Positions 9,392 through 16,936 of a stretch of DNA of 16,936 bases are shown piece after piece. Location: positions 1 through 16,936 of the forward strand of contig JADNRY010001107.1 of the NCBI GenBank assembly GCA_015501585.1, read 5' to 3'. Each line of letters begins with the position of its first letter. Within the stretch, counting starts at the first letter, position 1. The translations under genes and the position numbers were made by a program. The notes below the pieces were generated by a model, which worked only from the letters and a program-made list of their open reading frames with translations, searched no databases and had not been told where the DNA came from. Origin of the DNA: Rhodocollybia butyracea. Taxonomy: Eukaryota > Basidiomycota > Agaricomycetes > Agaricales > Omphalotaceae.

Positions 9392-10610
9392 ATGTCAATC
9401 ATAGGTGAAGCCGCTTCGACAGTCGGGCTTAGTCTTAACGTGATCAATATCGGTTGCTATCTTCACAAGAACCTGGCCCCTTCCAAAATTTATGAACGTG
9501 CGGAACGAAAAGTCCGCAACAACTTTAACAACGAACTCATGATGGGAAAGCTGATTGAAAGGGACCTGCGTGAAGCATACCACGTTGAAGATATGCGGCG
9601 AAAGTAGACCCCCGTGTTATTTATACTGAGACTTACTGAGATTTGCATACAGAGCCGAAGACTCCCTCAATGAGGCAGCAGCCGACTTGGCAAGTACCAA
9701 GGCTTGGGAAATCAGGATTCGCCTTGAGGCGTCCTGGTCTGCCTATAAACAGTGCAGACAATATAAAAAAGAGCTCTTGGTGAGGACGGTTTTCCTTTAA
9801 CCTTTGTGAATCTTAACTTTTGGATAGAAACGGAGCGCAGCTGCTGAAAGGCTGTACAATATACAGAGGCTTCGCGATAGAAAGGTATTTCAGTCTTCCA
9901 GCTTTAAGGCGATGAAATTCAATATCAAACCTAGAGCTCGAATCCTACCAGTTGCATCTCTAACCGCACTGACTCAGGCTGCGGTATGGAAAAATGTCCA
10001 AATCATAATTCGAACTCGCAGTCGTTGCACACCTGCGACACAGGTTGCGCTATTGAAAAACATCCAGATCATAAATTGAACTCGCAAGATCTGTTCACTT
10101 GCCAAGTCCCTCCATCGTCTTCCTCTGCACAACTTGTATCAATGGACAAGGCTATGAGAGTATCTCCCCATCTATCTTATTCTGACCAGGGAATTCAGTT
10201 TGGGGAGGTATCAGATGGTCCACGGGGCCTGTTGTCGGTTCGACTAGGAAACGAGATGATAGAGTCAGTACGACGAGGCGACGCCCACCTGGTCGCCGAT
10301 GTTTTGTGGAAAAATGATGACAGTCCGAGCGTTCGCGATGTTGAGGTAGCAGACTCATGCTCATATTCTCCTGAACAGCCAAGCCCAAATGTCGTAAGTC
10401 CCTTGTGTTTTTTAAATTTTCTTTGCTTACCAGTCGTAGAGGGAGAACTTCGCTACTAGTGGGACAGCGATACCAGTGAGTTCTTCTGTATTATTTGATA
10501 TGATATTGAATTAACACTGGGGAACTCAGATTTCAATCCAGTCTTCGGATACCATCACGGTGGATTCCGATTTTATAATGGGTGAAGTATTTGCTATGAT
10601 TTCTGGGTGA
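9392..10610 (+). CDS. Coiled-coil protein with 22-residue Cys/His repeat, 323 aa (six exons, unknown)
   Basis: I do not recognise the family. Exons 9392-9603, 9653-9779, 9828-9884, 9935-10393, 10440-10475 and 10530-10610 join in phase across five introns of 46-54 nt to a 323-aa frame ending at TGA 10608-10610. The N terminus (MSIIGEAASTVGLSLNVINI) is mildly hydrophobic and recalls the N-terminal region of some fungal STAND-type proteins, but this is weak. Residues about 45-130 are charged and helical (KAEDSLNEAAADLASTKAWE), probably a coiled coil. Exon 4 opens with a tandem repeat in which EKCPNHNSNSQSLHTC and EKHPDHKLNSQDLFTC lie 66 nt apart, with a degenerate upstream piece (TDSGCG). The rest is acidic and Ser-rich, likely disordered. 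The last exon could instead splice onward at 10582 into a membrane tail. No frameshift was found. Confidence 0.6.
9986..10105 (+). repeat. Tandem 66-nt (22-aa) coding repeat
   Basis: Two units start at the GAA codons 9989 and 10055. Both encode EK-x-P-x-H-x(2)-NSQ-x-L-x-TC. The spaced Cys and His residues could bind a metal, but the first His/Cys position differs between units (KCP against KHP). A third, shortened copy may precede them from about 9950. Confidence 0.65.
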
Positions 10611-10868
10611 TACTTGTCCACGACCTACTTAGTGTTCTTGATTTGTTTGTTGTGTTCCATTTCTATCTCAATGCTGTTGTTGTGCTTGTGCATCTACTTA
10701 TGTATCATGCTGTCTTGCTTTCCATCTGTATCTAACACTTTCTTGATTTCTGTAGGCTGCGCCGTCATGATTCATCCTTTCTACTGTCCTACCTTATATC
10801 AATTTATTTCTAGCTCCCAATCCTTTCCGAAATCGAGCAACAAAAACCCTATGCAATGGTGTCATTAA
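10582..10868 (+). other. Possible alternative 3' exon encoding a membrane segment
   Basis: If GTGAAG at 10582 is spliced to CTTAG at 10632 (51 nt), the frame of the upstream gene continues for about 78 residues to TAA 10866-10868. It enters a strongly hydrophobic run (VFLICLLCSISISMLLLCLC). If the intron is retained, translation stops at 10610. A second acceptor, with a CTAAC branch site and TTTCTGTAG at about 10755, keeps the same phase and would skip the hydrophobic run. The sequence does not show which form is used. Confidence 0.35.
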
Positions 10869-11262
10869 GTTGAAGGACAATAGGGCGTACTTCGCACGAA
10901 TTTGAGTGAAATATAAATGTAGTGGAACCGTTATAGTCGGGTTCCTTTGGACGTTGAAGGATTCAAAAATTCTAGATACATTTGATAGTCGATGGAGCAC
11001 TTCCGGTGCATTTTGTCGGGACATCGTATTTGGTGTGTTACTAGGCGCACTTTTGTCCTGGTACCAACCAGGCTCTAATACCAAAACCGGTTAGCCAAGC
11101 CCTGTTGGCTGCGGGGCTGGGAATGAGCTTCAAACTTGATGGGATGAAGCGGTTATCCCACACGAGCTTAAATGGGGGGTCTTAGTCTAACTGAGGAGCG
11201 AATTCTCTAATTACCCCTTAAAATGGGTATTTGTACAAACTTCTAGTTTCTACGGGTCCAGA
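10869..11262. other. Intergenic with a short open frame (10906-11094, +)
   Basis: The plus-strand frame ends IVFGVLLGALLSWYQPGSNT, a hydrophobic C-terminal stretch resembling a tail anchor, but I could not join it convincingly to an upstream exon. The rest, up to the end of the GCN1 fragment, shows nothing I can name. Confidence 0.3.
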
Positions 11263-13780
11263 TCAGATGCTCAGGGACTTGCGCAGTTCTGCCTCCCATC
11301 GACTGATTTCGCTGTCTTTGCCTTTCATGTCGCGAACTTCTCTCTTGGAAGATGAGAGGACTAGATAAAAAAGCAAATGAGACGACGCTAATCTACACGA
11401 CTAGCAAAAAATGATCGAAACGCACCATCAACGAAAGTGGTGCCTTGAGGAGTGGCCCAAATCCCAAAATCGACCTCAGTCAAGGTGTTAAGGGCGTCGA
11501 CGTTGATATCATCACGTAACCGGTCGAGAATCCTCGGTAAGACATCACCCAGAGATACAGATACAAAAGCGAGGGTTGAAACAGCTCCGTAACTGGCTTA
11601 CAGGAAACCTGGCTGAGGAAGAGAGAAAGGAATCACGACATGGAATTCAATTATACATCTGGTCAACGGACCTTGGTGTCAGAAACTCACAAACAAGTTC
11701 ATGACTGGCGATGATAATAGACTGAACTGCCGTGTTCTCTTCGACAACTGCATCGACATCGTCTCCAAAGGCCATGGGGCATAAGAGCAGTCCAGAAAGT
11801 CGAGAAGGTTTGCTCCAAGGTCTGTCGTCAGATGAGCTCGGAACACCACGGGATAAGAAGGCTGTGATCGCATCCCGTACAAGATTGTTGGTGCAGAGCG
11901 GATGTGGTTTCCAGAGACGAATGTACATCTCGTCGGATTGGAGGGGAGACACCGTTGACAACACGATGGAGAAATGCTAATCCGAACTGGTTCTGAAATA
12001 GGAAACTGTTCAGCTGCGCACAGGAGAACCGGAGAGACGCAACTCACCTAAAGCCTCATTCTTCGAAACCTTGACATTGAAGAACAACAAAGCGGCAACA
12101 CAAGCTCTCAAAAGCCATTTCTCCTCCTCTGGATCCGTACTTTTTCGATACACTTTATCTGACAACAAAAACGACGGTTTGTAGAAATCGCCTGTGGAAC
12201 CTAATTCTTTGATAAAACCTCCTTGAATTTACCCGATTTTGCCAACGGGCTTAGAAAACAGAGCAATAACGATATACGCCTCTGGTACTCCCCCGGCTAA
12301 TGGGTTCGCAGACACATTTTTCAGGGTACCCTTCGAGGGCAGGCATGACAGATTTGACAAACGCCAGCATGGCCTCGCTGAAATCGTTCACGTTGGCTTG
12401 ATCCCCCACATCGCACTGCCCGCCAGCAAGCAGAACGCCCGTCTGACAACTGGCTTGTTACTAGCCATTTCTTTCGCGATGAGCCCTGTGACTTCCGATG
12501 AGATAGACCTTGTTATTCGCCAGTAAAACGTCTGTACGATGGATTCCGAAACAGACGAAGGAGGTAAGGACACAGGCATTGAGTATAATACTACACGATG
12601 CTCGGGACCTGAGGTCTTGCCCGTCTTTAGAAGAGTGAACAACCCGGAGACGGAAACTGTGAGATTTGGGTCGCAGTCCTTGTTCTTTTCGTTGGCAGAT
12701 ATGAGATATTTGAAGAGGGAAGCGGACGAGGTTCGGATGGATGGGTCTCGAAAAAGGCAGAGAGGACTGGATATCATGACTTGTTATTACAGCCTCAGTG
12801 TGCCATGGAAAAAAACTCACCATCCAATGAGTATTCCGGGAACGAAGAACAGCCTTTATTGTACGAAGTTGCGAAGGGATGTCTGTGGGAGTATATGAGT
12901 ACGTTTCCACCACAAAGATAGGACAGCTTACTATTAGGTGCTATGGCGATCTTGCCGTGACTGTGTATAACGACATAGCTGGGTCTACAAAGCCATTAAA
13001 TGTGTGAAAATAAGATGAATTAAGCACCTACCTTTAGTTCTGGAGGAAGTCGTTCTGTAGGCTTTTCTTTCGCGCTCTTCAAGCGAATGAGAATCCTGAT
13101 ATGTTAGCACGATACAACAGCTAACCAGGAAAATTACGGCGTAAAGCATGTCGGGTCCGGACAAGTGCGCCGCTCTTCACAGACGTTTTAGCGCGATGTG
13201 CATAGCATGTCCAGCAGGATGGCCGACGATTCGACTACAGATTTCTAGGACGAGGTTTCAGTGAAATGAGGGTTTACTTCAAGGTATACGCTGTATATTC
13301 CTGAGGACCAGCTTAACAGAACAAACAAGTCTGAAGGCGCATATGAGCTGCGAATAGTTAACAATTAGATGGGGAGAATGGCAGGATGTACAACATACCT
13401 TAACGAACATTTGGTGAAATGCGCCATTTCGTTCGAGATCCATCCCACAATCTGCTCAGTAATACCCATTTTAGTTCATCGGCAGGACCGTTCTCAGTTC
13501 CAAGCAATTCATCTCTTCGTACAAGCACTATACCAACTTGCTCAGCCGCTTCTTGCGAAAGACCATCAGAATATCTTGGATATGTGCTTGAAGATGTCCA
13601 GGACCTGCGATAGAGCCAGATCTAACATAAAAAAGTCAATAAATACCTGGACTAAAATGAACAAAATAAAACACACCTCCGTGTCTTGCCAACATCACGA
13701 AGAAACGAAATCCGAACACTCATCCCGCTTTCCATGAGTATATTCTGAGCTGCTAACATCGAGTTTGACCACTGATCCAT
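11263..13780 (-). pseudogene. GCN1: Truncated, decayed GCN1 copy (N-terminal part only)
   Basis: Gcn1 is the large ribosome-associated HEAT-repeat activator of Gcn2 in the amino-acid starvation response, usually about 2,600 aa. Here its N terminus is recognisable on the minus strand. It starts at 13780 (MDQWSNSMLAAQNILMESG, then RISFLRD), then YPRYSDGLSQEAAEQVGIVL and VRRDELLGTENGPADE, MGITEQIVGWISNE, SYAPSDLFVLLSW, IKAVLRS, VMISSPLCLFRDPSIRTSS, SNKPVVRRAF, TDPEEEKWLLRACVAALLFF, NQFGLAFLHRVV, VRDAITAFLSRGVPSSSDD, LTEVDFGIWATPQGTTFVD and finally SRWEAELRKSLSI with TGA at 11263-11265. This matches Gcn1 order up to about residue 760 of the yeast protein. Decay signs: stops at 13245-13247 (probably from TGG), 13188-13190 and 12229-12231, frame changes near 13475, 12840 and 11890, and about 40 residues missing before 11600. 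Several introns remain clean (13676-13622, 13398-13348, 12047-11993, 11425-11361). The rest of GCN1 is not in the window. Confidence 0.9.
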
Positions 13781-14019
13781 GGCTTAATCTCTCTGCCAGG
13801 ATTCCGTAGAACCAGAACCATCGTCGTCGAATTTCCCTGCCGAAGAAAGTCATGACTGAATATCCGATTTACTCATCGGGCCAGAGTCTTCGTCTCTCGA
13901 CTTGAGTTTTGAGAGGCGAACTTGTTCGGACGTCGTGTTGAAAAGAAGCGAAAATTTAGACCTTTAAGTGGCAACCCCGGTGCCGTTCAAGTCGATGAGT
14001 CAAATAGGAATGCTTCATT
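13781..14019. other. Upstream flank of the GCN1 fragment
   Basis: Presumed former promoter and 5' UTR of the GCN1 copy, and the 3' side of whatever lies at 14020-14450 on the minus strand. No gene or strong repeat was seen. Confidence 0.4.
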
Positions 14020-14070
14020 CTGCAACAGGTCAGGTCAGCACAGGTAAAGACGACAGGTTCAGAAACGTAC
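14020..14070 (-). other. Intron-like segment, copy 1 of a near-duplicate pair
   Basis: On the minus strand it reads GTACGTTTCTGAACCTGTCG and ends CTGTTGCAG, 51 nt, with donor and acceptor at the expected places and TGAC branch-like motifs. It is about 78% identical over its whole length to the segment at 14341-14389. Confidence 0.6.
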
Positions 14071-14340
14071 TGTTATAGCTGTAGCCAGCGGCAAACCTCT
14101 TCTCTTTTTCCATCAGCAAGGACATCCTCCCCATACATGGCCACTTATCACCGCTCTCCTCCTCCAACATCGCTGCTCCCCAAGACAGAGCGGAAGGTGG
14201 CAGAGGCCTACTCGACTGAGTGCAGACACCCACAGAATCGAGGAAGCCAAGAGGTAGCGTGTTGGGCTGGCTTCCACTTAGCGTATTGGATAACGAGAGT
14301 GGGTCCTCTGATCTTAGGCCATGAAATGAACTGCTCCAAT
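14071..14340 (-). CDS. Open exon of an unrecognised minus-strand gene (partial)
   Basis: Between two intron-like segments, one minus-strand frame is open for almost 90 codons, including LPLGFLDSVGVCTQSSRPLP, then PSALSWGAAMLEEESGDKWP and LLMEKEKRFAAGYSYN. The upstream piece (about 14390-14460) is open in the frame TESQDLKLEGHEYTA, but its phase does not join this exon cleanly. The downstream acceptor at 14020 leads almost at once to a stop. I do not recognise the family. It may be part of a real gene whose other exons I cannot place, or a decayed one. Confidence 0.35.
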
Positions 14341-14389
14341 CTGCAAAAGCGAGTCAGTACAAGCAACGACGATAAGTTCATAAACGTAC
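14341..14389 (-). other. Intron-like segment, copy 2 of a near-duplicate pair
   Basis: On the minus strand it reads GTACGTTTATGAACTTATCG and ends CTTTTGCAG, 49 nt. Apart from substitutions it differs from the copy at 14020-14070 by a 2-nt gap near the 3' end. The two flank the open exon at 14071-14340. Confidence 0.6.
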
Positions 14390-14449
14390 CGCTGTATATT
14401 CGTGCCCTTCTAATTTGAGATCTTGTGATTCAGTGCTGAAGGTTCTGAG

Positions 14450-15074
14450 ACTGTTGGGGTGTGAGGAGGTCAATCAACATAATACAACAGATCTATGGAA
14501 AAATCAGTGAATGAATGGAATTCCGGAAGTAAAGTTTCACAACAGAATACTAGCTCGAATTCGTTTCTTTTCACCCGACGATTCACGCATGAGGCCAAGT
14601 TATTTGCCAACATTGCATGTAATGTGGCCAAGGTTCACGTAGTCAAATACATTGCGATGCAGAAGAATCCAACTTTCACCGACCACTTAATCTCTATTCG
14701 CAGCATTAAAGGCTCCTAGAGTGTGTCATGGCGGGAAATGAGGCGTTTTTATGCACATGGGAATTTTTTGGACAAGACAACAGTAGTCACTGAGCGAACT
14801 TCAGACGTACTACTACTAGTAGTACTAAGTAGACGTCCGTTACGATCACGTTACTATGTTGCCTGGCGGGCGCTTACTACCCACGCTCTCATCTCATGTC
14901 AACGGAATCGGATACTCTGTGCGAAGTTTCATCCGAAAAACTGTTAAGTATGCTGACGGTCGACAAGTAAGCCCTCCTTTACCTTACATAGTCCGGATAT
15001 TCCGGATAGCAGAATTAACGAAGCACTTTAATATAGGTCTACCAAGTTCACTGGTGTGCGTTTGAGTTCAACGT
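14450..15074. other. Gene-poor stretch with short open frames
   Basis: Several plus-strand frames of 60-75 codons (14495-14719, 14723-14947, 14856-15065) have no recognisable domain and no convincing splice links. A hairpin-like palindrome at 14804-14837 and a repeated TCCGGA (TCCGGATATTCCGGA, about 14992-15006) are the only structures noted. Confidence 0.4.
14804..14837. repeat. Inverted repeat / potential hairpin
   Basis: TACTACTAGTAGTA (14811-14824) is a perfect 14-nt palindrome. It sits between GACGT (14804-14808) and ACGTC (14833-14837), which also pair but with an asymmetric gap. It could be a mobile-element end or a cruciform-prone site; no second copy was found in the window. Confidence 0.45.
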
Positions 15075-15503
15075 GTGAAGACCTGTTCTGGTCGTGCCAA
15101 GGGATACTGTGCAGAATGCATGGTTACTTTGCTGAGAAACTCTAGACTCGAAAACTTGACTGGTCGAATTAAATGTAACTCATTACGCATAAATTCTGAT
15201 AATAATCCATTACTAAGTCCTTGTTGCCGGCAAGATGGTTATCTTGTAGCAATCGAATGGATCTTGATCCATGATTATGAAGCTAGAACTCAATCGAAGA
15301 AAAAGGCCAAGGAGAAGCGTGAACAGGCCAAGAAATTATGTAGAAAGAATCTACCAGATGACCAGTTAGGGATAACAAATGAGTGGAGAATAGATTCGTC
15401 AGAAAAGGCTGTTGATATCCCGGACCTCATTGTGCGCCGCCCACATGAACAGCGTTCAGTATCCAGCATCAGAGATGTCGATACAATCGAAACAAGAACC
15501 TAA
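15075..15503 (+). CDS. Charged open frame, about 140 codons (unknown, possibly an exon)
   Basis: One frame is open for 142 codons, but it begins with GTG, so the true start or an upstream exon junction is not established. The N-terminal half has several cysteines (TCSGRAKGYCAEC, then SPCCRQDGYLVAIEWIL). The middle is strongly basic (RTQSKKKAKEKREQAKKLCR), and the C-terminal part (AVDIPDLIVRRPHEQRSVSS) is polar. I recognise no family. The CxxC-like spacing is not a known zinc-binding pattern that I can name. The lysine-rich run could bind nucleic acid or act as a nuclear localisation signal. Confidence 0.3.
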   Translation: MKTCSGRAKGYCAECMVTLLRNSRLENLTGRIKCNSLRINSDNNPLLSPCCRQDGYLVAIEWILIHDYEARTQSKKKAKEKREQAKKLCRKNLPDDQLGITNEWRIDSSEKAVDIPDLIVRRPHEQRSVSSIRDVDTIETRT

Positions 15504-15858
15504 GATCAACACTGAAGTATGCTTAGGACTAAATGACAAACACGTTAGTCAAGACTCACAGAGCATAAGTTGCCTGAAAGTCTCTCTCGCGCACTCATTT
15601 CCAAGTGCCAGAAAAAAAACTTGATCCTTTACGGCCTCTGGTTCAAAAAGACCTATTTACTCAGGCCAAGATGTCAGACAGCCGACTTTGGGTTAGCAAT
15701 ATGAAGTCATTGCTTGTGAGCGCTCTAGGCGAAAGACCGCGGTATCAACTTCAAGTTCTCATAGCAATGCAGGTTGAACTCTTCTTTTTATAACAAAAAA
15801 CACATCTCTCTGCCGTTGCCACAGAGCCTATCGCAGTAAACAGAAGTACGAAGGATGT
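15504..15858. other. Intergenic, nothing recognised
   Basis: Two short plus-strand frames (to 15624 and to 15793) show no domain. The region before 15859 should hold the 3' UTR of the minus-strand membrane-protein gene. Confidence 0.4.
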
Positions 15859-16712
15859 TTATTGACGCGGAACAGCGGCGTGTAAACCCAGATACTTAGC
15901 GATAAGGGCGTAGACAGCCACAACGATTATCGCAACAAAATCTCCAGCCAATACCATCGCCACCACAGCCCCTGCAGTAAGAAGCCCAAGAAGAGCCATA
16001 AAAGTGGCAAAAATGGAAGAAACCCTGATCTATATATAAAAATGTCTAGGTTCAGTTCACGGCTGCAGATTCAACAGGTGACGAGCTTCATACCGTCACT
16101 CCCTCCCCCTGATGGAATCTCACCCGGATTGCACCCACATAAATTAACGGACACGCCAAATAGGAACATTCCAGAGAATGAGACGCGCGGATTGACCATG
16201 AGGGCATGGTTAAAAGTAGCACCGAAGCCTACTAATGCAGTCAAGAGACCAATTCGATAAAGATTTTGCCACATTAGTCCCGAAATACCAAAAACAACCT
16301 ATCGAAAGAAATGAGCCAAGGGAGGCCAATACAATGAGTTGAGAAACTGACAATTTCTACTTCTGGGTCGCCAATTTCCCCAGCTTCGGCATCGAAAAAT
16401 TCGGTGTTCAAAGGGATATACCCCTCGAAAATTCCGGTGAAACGGAATCTCACATTATTGGCAGGGCCAGGACCAAGTATGGGGTCTTCGGTAGCTTCTT
16501 CGTCGCCAGCACTGCCGACGCTCTGGGCGTCATAACTGTCAGTGCTCTGGTGGTCACTCTGTGGACTGACAGTGAGCCAAATGAAAATAAAAGTGTAGGC
16601 AAAGTTAGCCTCACCGCTGCCTGCTCTGGATTCCCCGGTACCCTGTGGCCTTGTTTGTGATACGGACCAAGTCTCCTAAGTCTCCTTCGACGTTATCATC
16701 TGGATTGCTCAT
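15859..16712 (-). CDS. Small multi-pass membrane protein, 232 aa (four exons, unknown)
   Basis: Exons 16712-16615, 16565-16352, 16298-16083 and 16029-15859 join in phase over three introns of 49-53 nt, each with GT-AG ends, to a 232-aa frame ending TAA at 15859-15861. The donor of the last intron (GTCACC) is weak, but length, branch-like CTGAAC and phase fit. Residues 1-100 are hydrophilic and acidic (DDNVEGDLGDLVRI, SVGSAGDEEATEDP), likely cytosolic. From about 105 on the protein is hydrophobic with three or four likely membrane helices: around 117-138 (LYRIGLLTALVGFGATFNHA), 143-160, and the last 55 residues (SSIFATFMALLGLLTAGAVV, then FVAIIVVAVYALIAKYLGL). I recognise no family. No disruption was found. 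Confidence 0.62.
16535..16573. repeat. 9-nt inverted repeat at an exon boundary
   Basis: ACTGTCAGT (16535-16543) and ACTGACAGT (16565-16573) are exact reverse complements 21 nt apart. On the minus strand the second arm overlaps the first intron's acceptor (CACTGTCAG), so a stem in the pre-mRNA could hide that splice site. Confidence 0.4.
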
Positions 16713-16936
16713 ACTGATCAGGCTCGAGGGTTAGTGCAGCAGAAGAAAAAGACGTAGGTTTTTTATTGTGACTAGGTCAGCCTCGTGTGATACACACATG
16801 CACTATTTTTTGTCTTTGGCAAAATTACTGGCATCGCATCGATGGCAATAAACATGATTGATGGATGTTGAAGTTTTGAAGCTCCGTCGACACGGGGTGA
16901 CGATTGTGAAACCTCTCTTTAACTTAAGGCATGGAG
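16713..16936. promoter_or_regulatory. Upstream region of the membrane-protein gene
   Basis: This 224-nt stretch to the window edge should contain the 5' UTR and promoter of the minus-strand gene starting at 16712. No clear TATA box or repeat was identified. Confidence 0.35.

Noticed and set aside
9925..9955. tRNA-like B-box (GCTCGAATCC)
   Set aside because: No matching A-box or acceptor stem can be folded around it, and it lies at the start of a coding exon.
11732..11980. Plus-strand ORFs across 11732-13737, such as 12239-12526 and 12539-12898
   Set aside because: They are on the opposite strand of recognisable GCN1 exons and match no family.
1..16936. A defence island, biosynthetic cluster, CRISPR array or other multi-gene system
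   Set aside because: No genes typical of such systems, no repeat-spacer pattern and no functional link between neighbours was seen.

Overview
This window looks like nuclear DNA of a basidiomycete fungus, probably a mushroom-forming agaricomycete. The genes are split by many 46-57 nt GT-AG introns. The recognisable proteins (an Spt5-like NGN/KOW protein, Gcn1, a divergent HRD/DFG protein kinase) are eukaryotic, and the kinase resembles a kinase-like group common in mushroom genomes. No bacterial operon, CRISPR array, rRNA or tRNA was seen. Positions are on the given strand; exons were joined by eye from splice signals and reading phase, so each model needs RNA support.

Layout. 1-830 (+): fragments of a multi-exon gene with a hydrophobic exon and a duplicated exon-like segment. 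1025-3956 (+): an Spt5-like gene (NGN then KOW-like modules and a charged coiled coil) with an intron directly after its ATG and three apparent frameshifts. 4266-4478 (-): a possible 70-residue ORF. 4515-5245 (+): an intact five-exon small gene with an HMG-box-like C terminus. About 6170-6970 (-): a decayed Ty1/copia reverse transcriptase and RNase H relic. 7643-8989 (-): an intact five-exon protein kinase of 382 aa. 9392-10610 (+): a six-exon unknown gene with a coiled coil and a 22-residue Cys/His repeat, with a possible alternative hydrophobic 3' end. 11263-13780 (-): the N-terminal part of GCN1, which starts normally but stops after what should be roughly the first third and carries several frameshifts, stops and an internal deletion. 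14020-14389 (-): two near-duplicate introns around an open exon. 15075-15503 (+): a charged ORF of unknown role. 15859-16712 (-): an intact four-exon membrane protein of 232 aa.

The genes do not form a pathway. The picture is an accessory region in which intact lineage-specific genes sit between decayed copies of core genes (GCN1, Spt5-like) and a retrotransposon relic. The best second looks are the truncated GCN1 copy, the near-duplicate introns, the alternative tail of the 9392 gene and the NGN/KOW paralogue.
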